Assembly: GCA_934045905.1 (NCBI GenBank)
Contig: OW203765.1
Location: forward strand, 15,315,409 to 15,379,408
DNA length: 64,000 nucleotides
Source: Leuctra nigra
Lineage: Eukaryota; Arthropoda; Insecta; Plecoptera; Leuctridae
Reading direction: 5' to 3'
Below, in pieces: positions 20,953 to 32,012 of this stretch. The number at the start of each line of letters is the position of its first letter. The first letter of the stretch is position 1. The notes beneath the pieces are model-generated. The model did no database searches and was not told the origin of the DNA. It saw only the letters and a list, made by a program, of their open reading frames with translations. The position numbers were made by a program, and so were the translations under genes.

Positions 20953-22368
20953 CTAGTGGAGCGGTCGCTCCACGCCAGCCAAGTCGTACGGCGCGCACAC
21001 TCTCACACAACACACCGTTTAAACTTGAAGGCTGGAGCAACCCACTTTTACTGTAAGCATCAAAGTGGCATTTTCGGCCTACTGGATCCCAAAATTGGGA
21101 AATCTTCTCACATTGTTGCGAAATCACTTAATTTCGAGCTATGGCCCACCCCACCATATATACCAAATTTGGGAACAATAGGATATGATGTTTGCGAGCT
21201 AGAGGGCCGTGAAAACAGTGAAATTGTACGGCTTTCAGATGATTATTATTATTCATCTTCCAATAAATTCCGCGGTCATATACCAAATTTGGGAACAATA
21301 GGTTATGCCTTTTGCGAGCTGGAGGACCGTGAAAACCGTGAAATTGTACGGCTTTCTTCAGATAATGATTATTCATCTTCCAATAAATTCCGCGGTCTCC
21401 GCCACAGCCTAAACGGATAAGTCGATTGACCCAAAATTTTCACCATATATACAGCTCGTCTGCCTGATGATACCGTGTCCTTATGAATTTTTTGTGCTGC
21501 CATTTTGACGTCATATCTCAAAAACGGCTTGATCGATCGGAACGAGATTTGCGCCAATCGATACAGACTGTCCTCTATATGAAATATTAATAGTCGAAAT
21601 ATACATTTACTATTACCGAAACCGGAAATGACGTCATAAAAATGAAGAATCAGACTTTCATCACCTCTTTCTATAATAACTACAAATCCTGAAGGCTTCT
21701 AATGATACAAAACATTTATTTACATTAATTCTTGGTGGCAGTGATTTCAGTCGCCATTTTGTTAACCGGAAGTGATGCCATATCTCGAAAATGTCTGGAC
21801 CGATTGGAAGGAAGCTTTCCTTATTCCTCATTGAATATCATTTTAAGCATTATTTAGTACCAAACGCATGTTTTCTAAGTAACCAAATCGGAAATGGATT
21901 ATTTTTTTAAAGGAATTAGTCATTGTTGCTCCGATTTGTGTTACAAGTGTGAAAATCATATAAAAAAGAAGTGATATCCCCATAAAAAACACTCCGTGTA
22001 AAAATGCCAGCCAAGTCTCTTCAACTATAAAAAATATAGGAAATCTAAAAAATTCAGCACTGAAAAGTAGTGATATCAAAATCTGGGCCAAGTCAAAACA
22101 TGATTTTAAAAACCGAAATATACTTGGCGCATCGTTTTTTAGGACATTACATTATTATTTATATTTACATTTGACTCTTGGCATACACGTCTATATTATT
22201 TATACACGATGCGCCAAGTATATTTCGGTTTTTAAAATCATGTTTTGACTTGGCCCATTTTTTGATATCACTACTTTTCAGTGCTGAGTTTTTTAGATTT
22301 CCTATATTTTTTTATAGTTGAAGAGACTTGGCTGGTATTTTTACACGGAGTGTTTTTTTATGGGGATA
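20953..22368 (+). mobile_element. Composite foldback repeat, full copy
   Basis: In order: palindromic head GTGGAGCGGTCGCTCCAC; 'HFYCKHQSGIFGLLDPKIG' frame (about 21048-21130); an internal duplication of a 100-bp block (21170-21400); degenerate ETS/CRE monomers (21490-21800); and a long hairpin (21975-22368). Matches 43810-45698 in order and orientation, so it is one mobile unit. No transposase. Confidence 0.75.
21975..22368. repeat. Hairpin terminus of the foldback repeat
   Basis: The left arm starts TATCCCCATAAAAAACACTC and the right arm ends GAGTGTTTTTTTATGGGGATA. Arms of about 165 bp are nearly perfect, and the loop around 22140-22205 is short. Confidence 0.9.
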
Positions 22369-23224
22369 TGAAATACCTTAATAAATAATGAATTTTAAGT
22401 AAACCTAGGATAATACTAGAAGAGTAAGACAAATAAGCCTTCTGAAAGCATTGTTATTGAAAAAACAAATGTTACGTGACTGGTTGACTTTTAACAAATG
22501 ACATTTTATCGTGTAAAAGGTCTTCAAATTTGCTTCAAAAGATTAATTCAAAATTAATTTGACAAAAGATTTGAGCAAAGATTTTAAAGAAGGATTTGAT
22601 AGAAACTTGACCATGTAATTGGGCTCAAACGATCATTATTACAAATCATGGTAAGGTTATGGTAAAACAAACTTCTCAGGGTCTATATATAGTCAACGAG
22701 AAGTGTTTCTTTGTATGGAGCTATTTAAAATTGTAACATGGTTTCGTCTTATGTCCCACTCTCTCATCTGACAGAAAGTCGTCACGTCCTGCGTATTGCA
22801 ACAAAATTGATGACACTCGATTCTGCGTATACAGCAGTTCAACCTATAGTCCGTCCGAGACCAAGAAACACATCACAAAAATAATTCATATTTACACTCC
22901 CATGTCATAATGTCATAGACTTATTTGTATTTGATTCACTTGTCAACTATCCACACTATCTTACTTGATCTGTGGTTGAAGTAAGTCGTGTTTTCAATTA
23001 GAATATGAGTTTGATTCTTAGTCGTGCCGGAACTATAGGTTGAAGATTCAGCTGACTACGTATCCTCGTTCGTCGACATGAGTTGGGCGTCAGTTGTCAC
23101 TCACTTGTTGAATGGTGCGGAGGTAACCAGATACAAGCGGCGATGTGAGTGAATAATAGACACATTGAACCTACCCATCGCATTTCTGCAATAGAAACCA
23201 AATTAGTTCGAAGTCGCCACATGA
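22369..23224. other. Spacer without recognised gene
   Basis: Short, possibly exon-like GC-richer bits but no supportable ORF. Confidence 0.35.
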
Positions 23225-23880
23225 TACTAGCTTCGAAGCAAAGTTCAACAGAGTTCAACACGTTCAACAGAAGACCTAACGAATTAATTCAATGTCAACT
23301 CTTCAATTGAAGCAAACAGTTTAACGGAATACCTGAATTTATTCAACGGCAACTTCTGAATAGAAGCAAAAAGTTTATTGTTCAACAGTACACCCCCCTG
23401 AACTGTGTGTCAACACCTGAATTGAAGCAAGAAATTCAACGGAATTCCTCATAAACTTATTCAACGTACACTCCTGAATTGAAGCCAGAAGTTCAACGGA
23501 ATACCTCCTGAACTAAGTCAACGTCAACTTCTGAATTGAAGCACGAGGTTCAACAGTACACCCCCTGAACTAATTCAACGACAACTCTTCAATTGAAACA
23601 AGAAATTCAACGGAATAACTCCTCCTGAACTAATGCAACGTCAACTCTTGAATTGAAGCAAGAAGCGCAACAGAATACCGCCTGAACTAATTCAACGTCA
23701 ACTCTGTAATTGAAACAAGAAGTTCAACAGTACACCCCCTGAACTAATTCAACGTCAACTCTTCAATTGAAACAAGAAATTCAACGGAATACCTCCTTCT
23801 GAACTACTTCAACGCCAACTCTTGAATTGAAGCAAGAAGCTCAACAGAATACTTCCTGAACTAATGAACTGAACTCTTCT
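23225..23880. repeat. Minisatellite, about ten copies of a 57-60 bp unit
   Basis: The unit contains GAACTAATTCAACGTCAACT, then AATTGAAGCAAGAAGTTCAAC. Copies recur at about 23305, 23355, 23421, 23475, 23535, 23590, 23651, 23707, 23764 and 23823 with small indels. Frame is not preserved, so it is non-coding. Confidence 0.85.
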
Positions 23881-25190
23881 GAATTAAATTAAACTACACA
23901 GCAATACGAATTTATAAGAAATCAATTAATGAGAAACTGAGTGAATCCTAAATCGTCACCTATAAACACTCACATGCAAATCACCTGAATCAGTCATAAG
24001 AGAGCTGTGATTGGTTGGTCACGTGGTCAGGTAGAGAAGGTCAGAGGTAGCACCTTTCACCTGACTTGTCAGGACACTGGTCCTCGTCCTGCTCTGACCT
24101 TGACCCTGCGGTGACCAACAGCGACTTTCATGTCAAATGTCATCAAATTATTTGCAAGCTCATGTTTGTGTGGGATTTATTCCGCAGACATCAAAATAGC
24201 ATGCGATGGCAAAGCATTTCCTTGCCAAAATATTTTTGAAAATGTAGTTTCGTCAATGATTCCAATAATGTAACCTTCGGATTTTCTTGTATTCAAAGTG
24301 TATTATCTGCTTTGGATTTATGCCGTAGATATTTTATTAACATTTCAAATGTCTTGATATTTATTGCAGTAAATGTCTTGAATATAATTTTGGATACAAC
24401 AATAATATTGTGTTCAAAATGTGATTTTGATCGTTTGATGAACACCGAAAGGAACAAAAAATTATTTTGCCTACGTTAATTTTGTTCTGTCAAACAATTT
24501 TTTCTTAGTTCGATTTATTCATGAATATTTAATGGCCTCTGATAACACGTTAATGGGTAGGTATATGAAATGTTTACAGCTGTAAAATTCTGGCCTAAAG
24601 AATTTTTTGAAACAAAGTTAAATTGGATTCAAATTTTGATATTTTTTGATCTACTGGGATTTAGTCCGTAGATTTCAAGTACTCAATTATTGATATCTGG
24701 ATTTTTACAGCCATCATTGGCCTAAATATTTTGAAACGACATTTTTGTTCAAAACATCTTTTAGCAATTTGGTCTCAATGGGTCAAAAATGCAAAATACA
24801 TTACAGTAGGAAGTGAGTTGTTTCTTGGTATTTATTTCGAAATAAGAGGAATGTTGATTATCAAATTTCAATCCATCTAATATCTCCGATTCTAACAACT
24901 ACTGTGTCGCTTAGTAAAATACAAATATTTGAACAGAAACACTGGTATTGTCAAGAAATAAAAATAAAAAGAGTCCGCAATATTTCGCCGATGCTTTCGA
25001 CCGGCTTTGTCAAGCGATACTGTGTCGCTATAGCTCATGCCTACATAATGTTTAACCTTTATAACTTATCTAACAACATTTATACCTAAAGACACTATCA
25101 ACAAACAAACACATACACCTTGCGAAGAGAATAGTTTACAAGGCAATGCCATCAAAGGCAATCATACAAATAAATTCATCTAATTATTAG
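23881..25190. other. Non-genic stretch
   Basis: AT-rich, with a GC-richer block at about 24010-24120 that I cannot assign. Confidence 0.35.
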
Positions 25191-25761
25191 GTATTGTGCC
25201 TTTCCCCACAAACATAAATCGCAGCAGGCCACGTCAGCCGCGTATAAATTGCTTTACTTGAGTTCGGGGTTTATTTTAGGAAAGATGAAAACCATTCCAC
25301 ATTTCAATTAATCATTTTTCAATATTATAATCAAATACTTAAATCACTACTTACTATTCAGAACTCGAGCTCCCATCTTTCCTCCGTCCATCCTTGCTAT
25401 CCAACACAATATCTGTTCACACTCAATTAGCTTGGGCTACAAACCAACTCAATCTCTCTTCCCAACCACTGAACCAATAAACTAATATATTTCTAATCAC
25501 TTATCAACTCCCGTCGTTTCTGTGTTTCCTTTTTATATATACCTGACCACTGCCACATCTCTCAAACATTACCGAACCACCTAAACCTGTGACGAGACAC
25601 CTACAAATTGCAAGGCAATCAAAAGACTATCATAATGTATATCATTGTGCAAGCCCTAAATTCCAAGCAAAAAAGCAAACCATTCTCTGTACAAAACACT
25701 ACACATAAATTCCATATTAATTATCCTCTGTTGTGAGACAACCATCTAGTACCCGGCGCTA

Positions 25762-26295
25762 TCACAATCCAAGTGATAACAAACCCTCGTTTGTTATTAC
25801 TTCGACCATAAAGGAATCAAATGCAACTGGGCCACGAATGTCTCTTCGTGAACTAAATTCCTTCAATTCCGCCACCCTACTCAACGGCGTGTGAACAGAA
25901 ATTCCGTCACCCAATCCACGCAAATCCAGACTCGGTACCAAGCTCGACACGACCTCCATCACAAACTTCCCTTGCAAACCACACCACACCACCACACCAC
26001 AGCGCACCACACCACACTGGACGCAACCCTTGTGGATATACCACCCTCGTGCATAACTCAGGCACCTCCTTCTGTTGTCCAAAATACAATAGCGATACTC
26101 ACAGCTAAGGCTAGAACTGAGGAAAATTGGAAACTCACCGTACAAACCCGCTTCGAAATGCCTCTGCACTTCCCCCAAACTCATTTCAGCCCAAAACTGA
26201 CCATCCCTTGATATAGCCAGATAATCTACCCTCGAATCAATACCATCCCCATACCAACTCTTCCATCCCAGTAAGGGAGCGAACCCACCTGGCAC
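25762..26295 (-). CDS. Unassigned 177-codon open frame
   Basis: An uninterrupted frame with 'LLGWKSWYGDGID' and 'GQFWAEMSLGEVQRHFEAG', not obviously low-complexity except a CACAC-rich middle ('VVRCGVVVWCG'). I recognise no family. It lies between the two direct repeats and could be a fragment of a mobile element or a chance ORF. No introns or promoter evident. Confidence 0.25.
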   Translation of the reverse strand: MPGGFAPLLGWKSWYGDGIDSRVDYLAISRDGQFWAEMSLGEVQRHFEAGLYGEFPIFLSSSLSCEYRYCILDNRRRCLSYARGWYIHKGCVQCGVVRCGVVVWCGLQGKFVMEVVSSLVPSLDLRGLGDGISVHTPLSRVAELKEFSSRRDIRGPVAFDSFMVEVITNEGLLSLGL

Positions 26296-27524
26296 AATTC
26301 AAACGTTCTTTCCGTAGCCTTGAGAGGAATCCTGATAAACACTCGATTCCTGAATGTGCTTGCTAGTATCTATATTTTTTATTTTTATTATTTTGGGTTG
26401 ATATGTTTACAAAATGCATGCAAAATGTGGGAAAATTGGAATGGGGGAATTCATTGGGGAAAATGAATTCATCAAAAGGAAAATAAACATAAGTATGCTG
26501 ACGAGATCAAATCATAATCTGGAGTAGTACACAGTGGAACGCAAAATCGTAAAGAATAAACAAAACGTTTTACAATCGAAACTGACTGAATTTAAAATGA
26601 ATGTAACGTAATACTCCAATATTATGAAATAATCCAAATTTGACTTTAAATAGACCTGTAGCGACAAACCACACTCTGAAAGTTCATGCCTCCCTGGTAG
26701 AGATCAGGTGTTACATGTTGACGTCGGCAAGGGCGAATCCAGTGAGAGTGAGTAGGTCAGATCAGATCTTGGATCAGAGTTACGTGTCAGCAAAATGAAC
26801 AGTGTGAAGCGTTGGGTCTGAGTAGGCAGATCCGTTGCTTACAGACGCACGTCAAAGATGATCCCTCGCATCATAACAACTATAAAATAGAACCAGTGTT
26901 AGTGTCATGAACAAAACCTAAAAAGTAACGTATAAGTAAAATAAAACAAAGTGAAAGCACATTATATAGGTACCACGTGAGGTTGAGATTGATAATACAA
27001 ATTATCAACTAATTGTAATAAAAATAATCCAATCACAAAGATCAAATAAATTCAAATATATCAAACATCCGAACCAAAATCACAATAAGTGTGAAATGTA
27101 ATTACATTTCTAAAGTTAATTGAAACAAATCAAATAAAGATTTTGACTCAATACATTAGATTCCGCAACACTGCAAGTCTTTTGAAAAAATAGATAACTT
27201 GAATAAGCAAAGTCAACGGACAAAAAATTAACAAAACAAATCACAGATTAGACAAAAAAATTGACGATCACAGTAACATTCAACAGGAAAACTCTAAGAA
27301 ATGAAACTGAAATCCAAACAATTAATCGAGGGCTAATCTGGAAGAAACAAAAACGAATCTTTTAAAATTAAAATGAGAATAGAGTGGAATGTTGCGTCAT
27401 GTAATGAGTGAATAAGATGGACGAGAATGAAATACAGCAGAGACATAACTTATGTCGAATTTAATACAATATCAACGCGGGAACCATCCGTATTCCGAAC
27501 GTAACCGCTCCACTGTTTCGCCGG

Positions 27525-27915
27525 AGGCGAGAACGGAAACGACAAAGAGTTGCTTATGGGAGAAGCAGCTGATTGAGCTGATTTGCTTTGCTGTGCAGTC
27601 GGATGCGCATACGTTTTACTGGGCAGCCTAAAGAATAAAACTCTATGGGTAGACAAATTCTAACTTGAGAAAATTAAAGCTGGGCAACTTTAAATAAAAA
27701 ATAAGTTGTGTAAAATTCAATATAAAAGTGAGTCCGCGGCAGGATTCGAACCGACGTTCTTTTGCACCACAGGCCAATGCTTTACCAACTGAGCTATTGG
27801 GTCTGCGATGTCTGAATGCTTCATAATATACACAGATTACGCGCATTCAACATCGCAGCGGAGCATCTCAGTTCTCCCATAAGCAACTCTTTGTCGTTTC
27901 CGTTCTCGCGTCCCG
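27525..27915. repeat. Inverted repeat flanking a tRNA-like unit
   Basis: GAGAACGGAAACGACAAAGA at about 27529 is repeated in reverse complement at about 27890-27908 (TCTTTGTCGTTTCCGTTCTC). About 45 bp pair, with the tRNA-like unit in between. Confidence 0.7.
27730..27808 (-). repeat. tRNA-derived, Pol III-box-bearing unit
   Basis: On the minus strand it has an A box TAGCTCAGTTGG and a perfect B box GGTTCGAATCC at tRNA spacing. The acceptor and anticodon stems do not pair well. It is therefore a tRNA pseudogene or SINE head rather than a working tRNA. Confidence 0.55.
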
Positions 27916-28372
27916 GAGCAAAGTCCTCAGCCCCCGCAGATATCACCGTGTCCAGTGTGACATCGCCCATGGGAGATGGCGCAGCAACGTTCGCGTGCTG
28001 TGCATGAGAGGCAATTCGAGATGTACGCCTAGCGTGCAATAACAGAACACATCTAAAAAGCAAATAACAGATGATAACAGACACTGCGCCAAGAAACACC
28101 GATTGAGAAACGTCAAACAAAGTCAAGGCAGCCGAAACGTCCCATGCCTCAACAGGGTAGGAGCAAACAACGGCAACAATAAATACGGCCGCCGGAACAC
28201 AATTATTGCCAAAACTAACATAAAAATAGCATCCATAAGAGTCCCCCACGACATATGGAAGACTAAAGTAGCAGAATCATACAAACTAGAAGACACAGGA
28301 GTTGAAGGTAAAGACAGAAAAGGCAACGGCGCAGCGACCCCCATCCTCAGATATATGGCACCGTCGCGGTCC
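27840..28372 (-). pseudogene. Possible frameshifted membrane-protein fragment
   Basis: Two overlapping minus frames each hold hydrophobic helices: 'GTLMDAIFMLVLAIIVF' in one, then 'VPAAVFIVAVVCSY' and 'LGAVSVIICYLLFRCVLLL' in the other. A single indel near 28190-28210 would connect them. I recognise no family. Splicing rather than a frameshift could also explain it, and chance ORFs in a GC-richer patch remain possible. Confidence 0.25.
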
Positions 28373-28800
28373 AATAGGGAAGTCTCATGAAATTTTATTC
28401 TAGTAAATTTCTATAAATAAACCCAAATAATAATGACAAATACACTATTTACCTGTGAAATCTTAAATTTTCATTCATAAAAATCGAGTTCAAATATCAT
28501 ATGATTTTTGGCGGGAAAAACGGCCTTTAACAAGAATCAGAACTGTGATGTCATTTCCAAGTCTTGAACATTGTGTTGACATGGGGATTCCCTTGTTGCC
28601 ATGGCAATATAGCAAACTGTGATGTCATTGCCAATTTTCCTGTTTTTAAATGAGAGGAGATCTATCAAACTTTGTAAATTAATTACATGAGAACTATTCG
28701 TCCAACAACAAAAATAATACCACATCTGTGTTCAGCAACATCTCAACTTTCATAAAATAAATATTATTCTGAATTCTAATCTTCACGAGACTTCCCTATT
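28373..28800. mobile_element. MITE with AATAGGGAAGTCTC termini
   Basis: Begins AATAGGGAAGTCTCATGAA and ends TTCACGAGACTTCCCTATT, about 19-bp imperfect TIRs, 428 bp, with no coding capacity. Confidence 0.65.
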
Positions 28801-29360
28801 AGTATCCAAACAATCGTCTATGGTATCGTATGCCGTCTTCGATTGTCGGACAAAACCGAGCTGAATGGACCGAATCTTGTACAACGAACAGGGAAAAATG
28901 TGAGTGATGGAAGCCCGAGCAACGGAATAAGAAACACAGCTCTACGTGTTGCCTATTCCGTTGCTCAAATCTCCGGTTAAGCTCTTAACCGGAGATTTAT
29001 ATCAGAAATATTCAGGAAATTAGAAAACGGAGGTTTGGCGATAGAAAAGGTTTTGTGTTGATTAGAGAACTGTTTTTTTTATTCAGGTAAACTAGATGCT
29101 ACTATATACTTTCGTGAATTTTTTTGTTCTTGGTTTAAAAAATTGGAGCTGGTAGTTCGGCCCTGCAAAGAGCAGAAAAATAGAGTAAGTTATATAGTTT
29201 GGGCGAAAGTTGTGTGTGATAGTGTTGTGCCTTTTCGTGCAACATAAATCGCAGCTGGCCGCAGTCAGCCGCGCATTACTTGCTTTACTTGAGGTCAGCG
29301 TTTATTGTATGAAAGAAGGAAACCATTCCACTTTTAATATCTTTTTTATAATCAATATTA

Positions 29361-29596
29361 CTAGGAAAACGCTCTGTGTAACGCGTTGATGAGCGAGCAC
29401 GGATACACCTCGAACTGAAATTATGTCTATCAAAAATGTCATTAAAAGCCAATTCTTGAATTTCGTCACAGACTTGTATAAAAATCTCCAAAACCTTCAA
29501 AAATACATGAAATACAATCATGAAATACAGACAACTGTGTGTCTGTGTGAGTGTACGGTACGACTTGGCTGGGTGGAGCGACCACTCCACTAGATA
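29361..29596 (-). mobile_element. Helentron-like 3' end next to a foldback head
   Basis: CTAGGAAAACGCTCTGTG at 29361 opens a truncated Helentron-like copy to about 29495. It is followed by a minus-strand foldback head, GTGGAGCGACCACTCCACTAG, at about 29573-29594. Confidence 0.6.
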
Positions 29597-29949
29597 ATCC
29601 GATTTCATTAGCAGATCCAAAAACACCGATCACTTTTCCCAGTTAGGTACTGCTGTTACTTTTGGTTTGTTGTTATACGTAGGTTCACCTAGAACATTTA
29701 CTAAAATATCAATACCTTTTCCTAATGTGGATGTTAGGGATTTAAATAATTTTATATTATGCTAGATTATTCTTTAGGAAATATATTCGTGCTGTATTTT
29801 CTCTTGGACAATCTTTATAGGTATATATTATATATATAAATTTTATTTAAGTACTATGTATTTCTAGATTCATTTACATGAATTATACAGAAATGTGAGT
29901 AACATGTAGTCTACAATAACAATACAAGAAAATAAAATCTAGCTGAACG

Positions 29950-30988
29950 CAGTGGCGAAGCGTACCTCAAAAAAATTGGGGAGACACAAGACAACAAATA
30001 AATAGAAAATAGCGTATTTTGGCTTACCTAAATTTTTTGTATATTAACTCAATTCGACGCACTTACGAGTTACGACTTATTTTACCATCTCTCTGGCTAA
30101 TATCGAGATGAGGCGTAAGCCGCTTTGATCTTATTGAACACTTTTATTCGTATGAATGCAAAATATGAAATGCGGCAAAACTGTTTGTTAATAAATAAAT
30201 AATCGATAACGTCATTGTCAACGTCAGTTTCCATTTAAGTGATAAATAAATTATTAAATAATACACCGTACACAAACACAATACAAACGATTAACGAAAA
30301 CGAACTAAAATATCTGGAGGAAATAATACGTCTAATCAATGCAATTTCAATGTGTGAACTGACTTGTTTTCAAGTCTGACTCATTTTTCTAGATATTTTT
30401 AGTTTTACTGCTGACATTTGTGCGTTTATGCGAATGTTGTGTGTGTTGCACAACGGCGTAGGCGAGGCGGCTGGCATGGCACTGCGGTGTGTACATTCCA
30501 GTCAATATGTTCTTGTTGCTGTCAAGGGACATTATAATAACCAAGGAGACACGTCTACCTCGGAGTCTATTTTGCAAGACTGTTATCGCATGGAATGTCC
30601 ATACGAGGGATAGGCTGGCAGATGTTAGTGCGAGTGCGAGTGGGAGAAAACATATGAATGCGTGAACAACGAGTGGAAGAAGGATGCAGATACTTCTGCG
30701 TTCGCCTGCGAGGACACAAGTAGCTTATGTCTCCCGGGTTATAAGATAGGAGATGCGCGCGCAGCGGCAACACTCGCTCGCTCGTAAAGACACCAAATTG
30801 AGCATGGTTTTCAACTGACAATCAATGTGTTTCATTACAACACCAATTAATACATCGAATAAAAGTACGATACATAAAAATAAAATACAATTACAGACAA
30901 TTTTAAGGTATGAAAGATATGAACAGCACTGTCCGCTTTTTCCAGGGGAGACACTGTCTCCCCTGTCTCCCCTGACGCTTCGCCCCTG
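29950..30988. mobile_element. hAT-like non-autonomous transposon
   Basis: Starts CAGTGGCGAAGCGTAC and ends GACGCTTCGCCCCTG, imperfect TIRs of about 14 bp of the hAT CAGnGGCG type. A GGGGAGACA sequence lies just inside both ends. The 8-bp target duplication is not clean (GAACG shared). About 1.04 kb, no transposase ORF. Confidence 0.68.
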
Positions 30989-31089
30989 GAACGGTCGTTG
31001 AAGAGTATTCAGTGGCCGTGAGTGAGTGTAACACACGACAGTAAGACGATGTCACTCGAGATGAAAGTGAAGTATAGTTACATAATACT

Positions 31090-31240
31090 AATCCTGACGA
31101 CGCTGAGCCACATCTTGCTTCTTCAGCGTCGTCTTGAGAGTCATGTAATACGTGTAGGTGAGGTTAGTTACCTGAAATATAAATGATACCTGCAGATTAA
31201 ACTTCAAATAATTACCCCCCCCCCCCCCCCCCCACCCCAA
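31090..31240. repeat. Short hairpin and poly-C tract
   Basis: GACGACGCTGA near 31095 pairs with TCAGCGTCGTC near 31124. A C tract of about 19 at 31214-31233 lies in a GC-rich stretch that runs to about 31500. Confidence 0.55.
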
Positions 31241-31799
31241 TGGACTGACACCTTGACGCGGTGGTGGGGCTGAGGGGCCAACTCATATCTCGAGTAGGTC
31301 CCAACTAGAGCAGTCCAGGGTCGACCTAGTCCCATGCCCTCCCCAAATTTGCGGGCCCCTCGGGCCGGTCCCCCCCCCCCCTCGAGATGGTGATCCCCCT
31401 GAAATCGAGTCCACCGGCCCGAAACCTCTCTCCCCCGGTCCGTCCCCATTCCTGCCTGGCCTTCCCACCAGTGCTGGACTCCCCCGGATCGGGCCCGTTA
31501 GGTCGACTCCTCCCTATGTCCTCCTTTTTTGATCAACAAAGTTTAAAGTAAACATTAATATGCGCAATATAACCTCGTCGTTGACGCGCCGTTAAACTAT
31601 TATAATCTAATATAAATCAAATAATTACTTGCAGAGCTCTGATATCCTGCCCTAATAACCATGAATCACACAACCGACTTGAAACCTGTTTCGAGAAAAT
31701 CGTCAAAACAGTTTCAATATCTGCTAATATTGCATCACATGTTTGTTAACATTTGTGTATAACTTGTTAACTATAATTCCTTGAAGTAATTGTCAATTG

Positions 31800-32012
31800 C
31801 TAGACGGATTTACGGATTGAGTGCATACTAAATGTAATATATCCTAGTACGCTTACACTGTAAAATGTCTCCACGGAGAGAGGTACATATCCAGCTACTT
31901 TAAAGATGATAGGTTGATTTGCCATCGACATCATGATCCGCATTGATCGCTTGAAGCTATCCGACGCTTCGAACCAATCACAACCGTAGACAGCCTCCCT
32001 CACTGCTTCACT
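31800..32012 (-). CDS. Odorant receptor last exon (TM7)
   Basis: 70 codons plus TAG, beginning at TGTTACAG|AGTGAAGC. Encodes 'SEAVREAVYGCDWFEA', 'MANQPIIFKVAGYVPLS' and 'ETFYSVSVLGYITF', the conserved receptor C terminus. Confidence 0.82.
   Translation of the reverse strand, partial: SEAVREAVYGCDWFEASDSFKRSMRIMMSMANQPIIFKVAGYVPLSVETFYSVSVLGYITFSMHSIRKSV

Larger units (their letters stand above)
25195..29345. repeat. Pair of 130-bp direct repeats about 4 kb apart
   Basis: Segments at about 25195-25320 and 29219-29345 share ACATAAATCGCAGC, GCTTTACTTGAG and ACCATTCCAC in the same order and orientation. They could be terminal repeats of a decayed element or two independent insertions. The interior shows no clear transposon enzyme. 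Confidence 0.5.

Noticed and set aside
31204..31468. Gly-rich minus frames
   Set aside because: Artefacts of the GC-rich block and poly-C tract.
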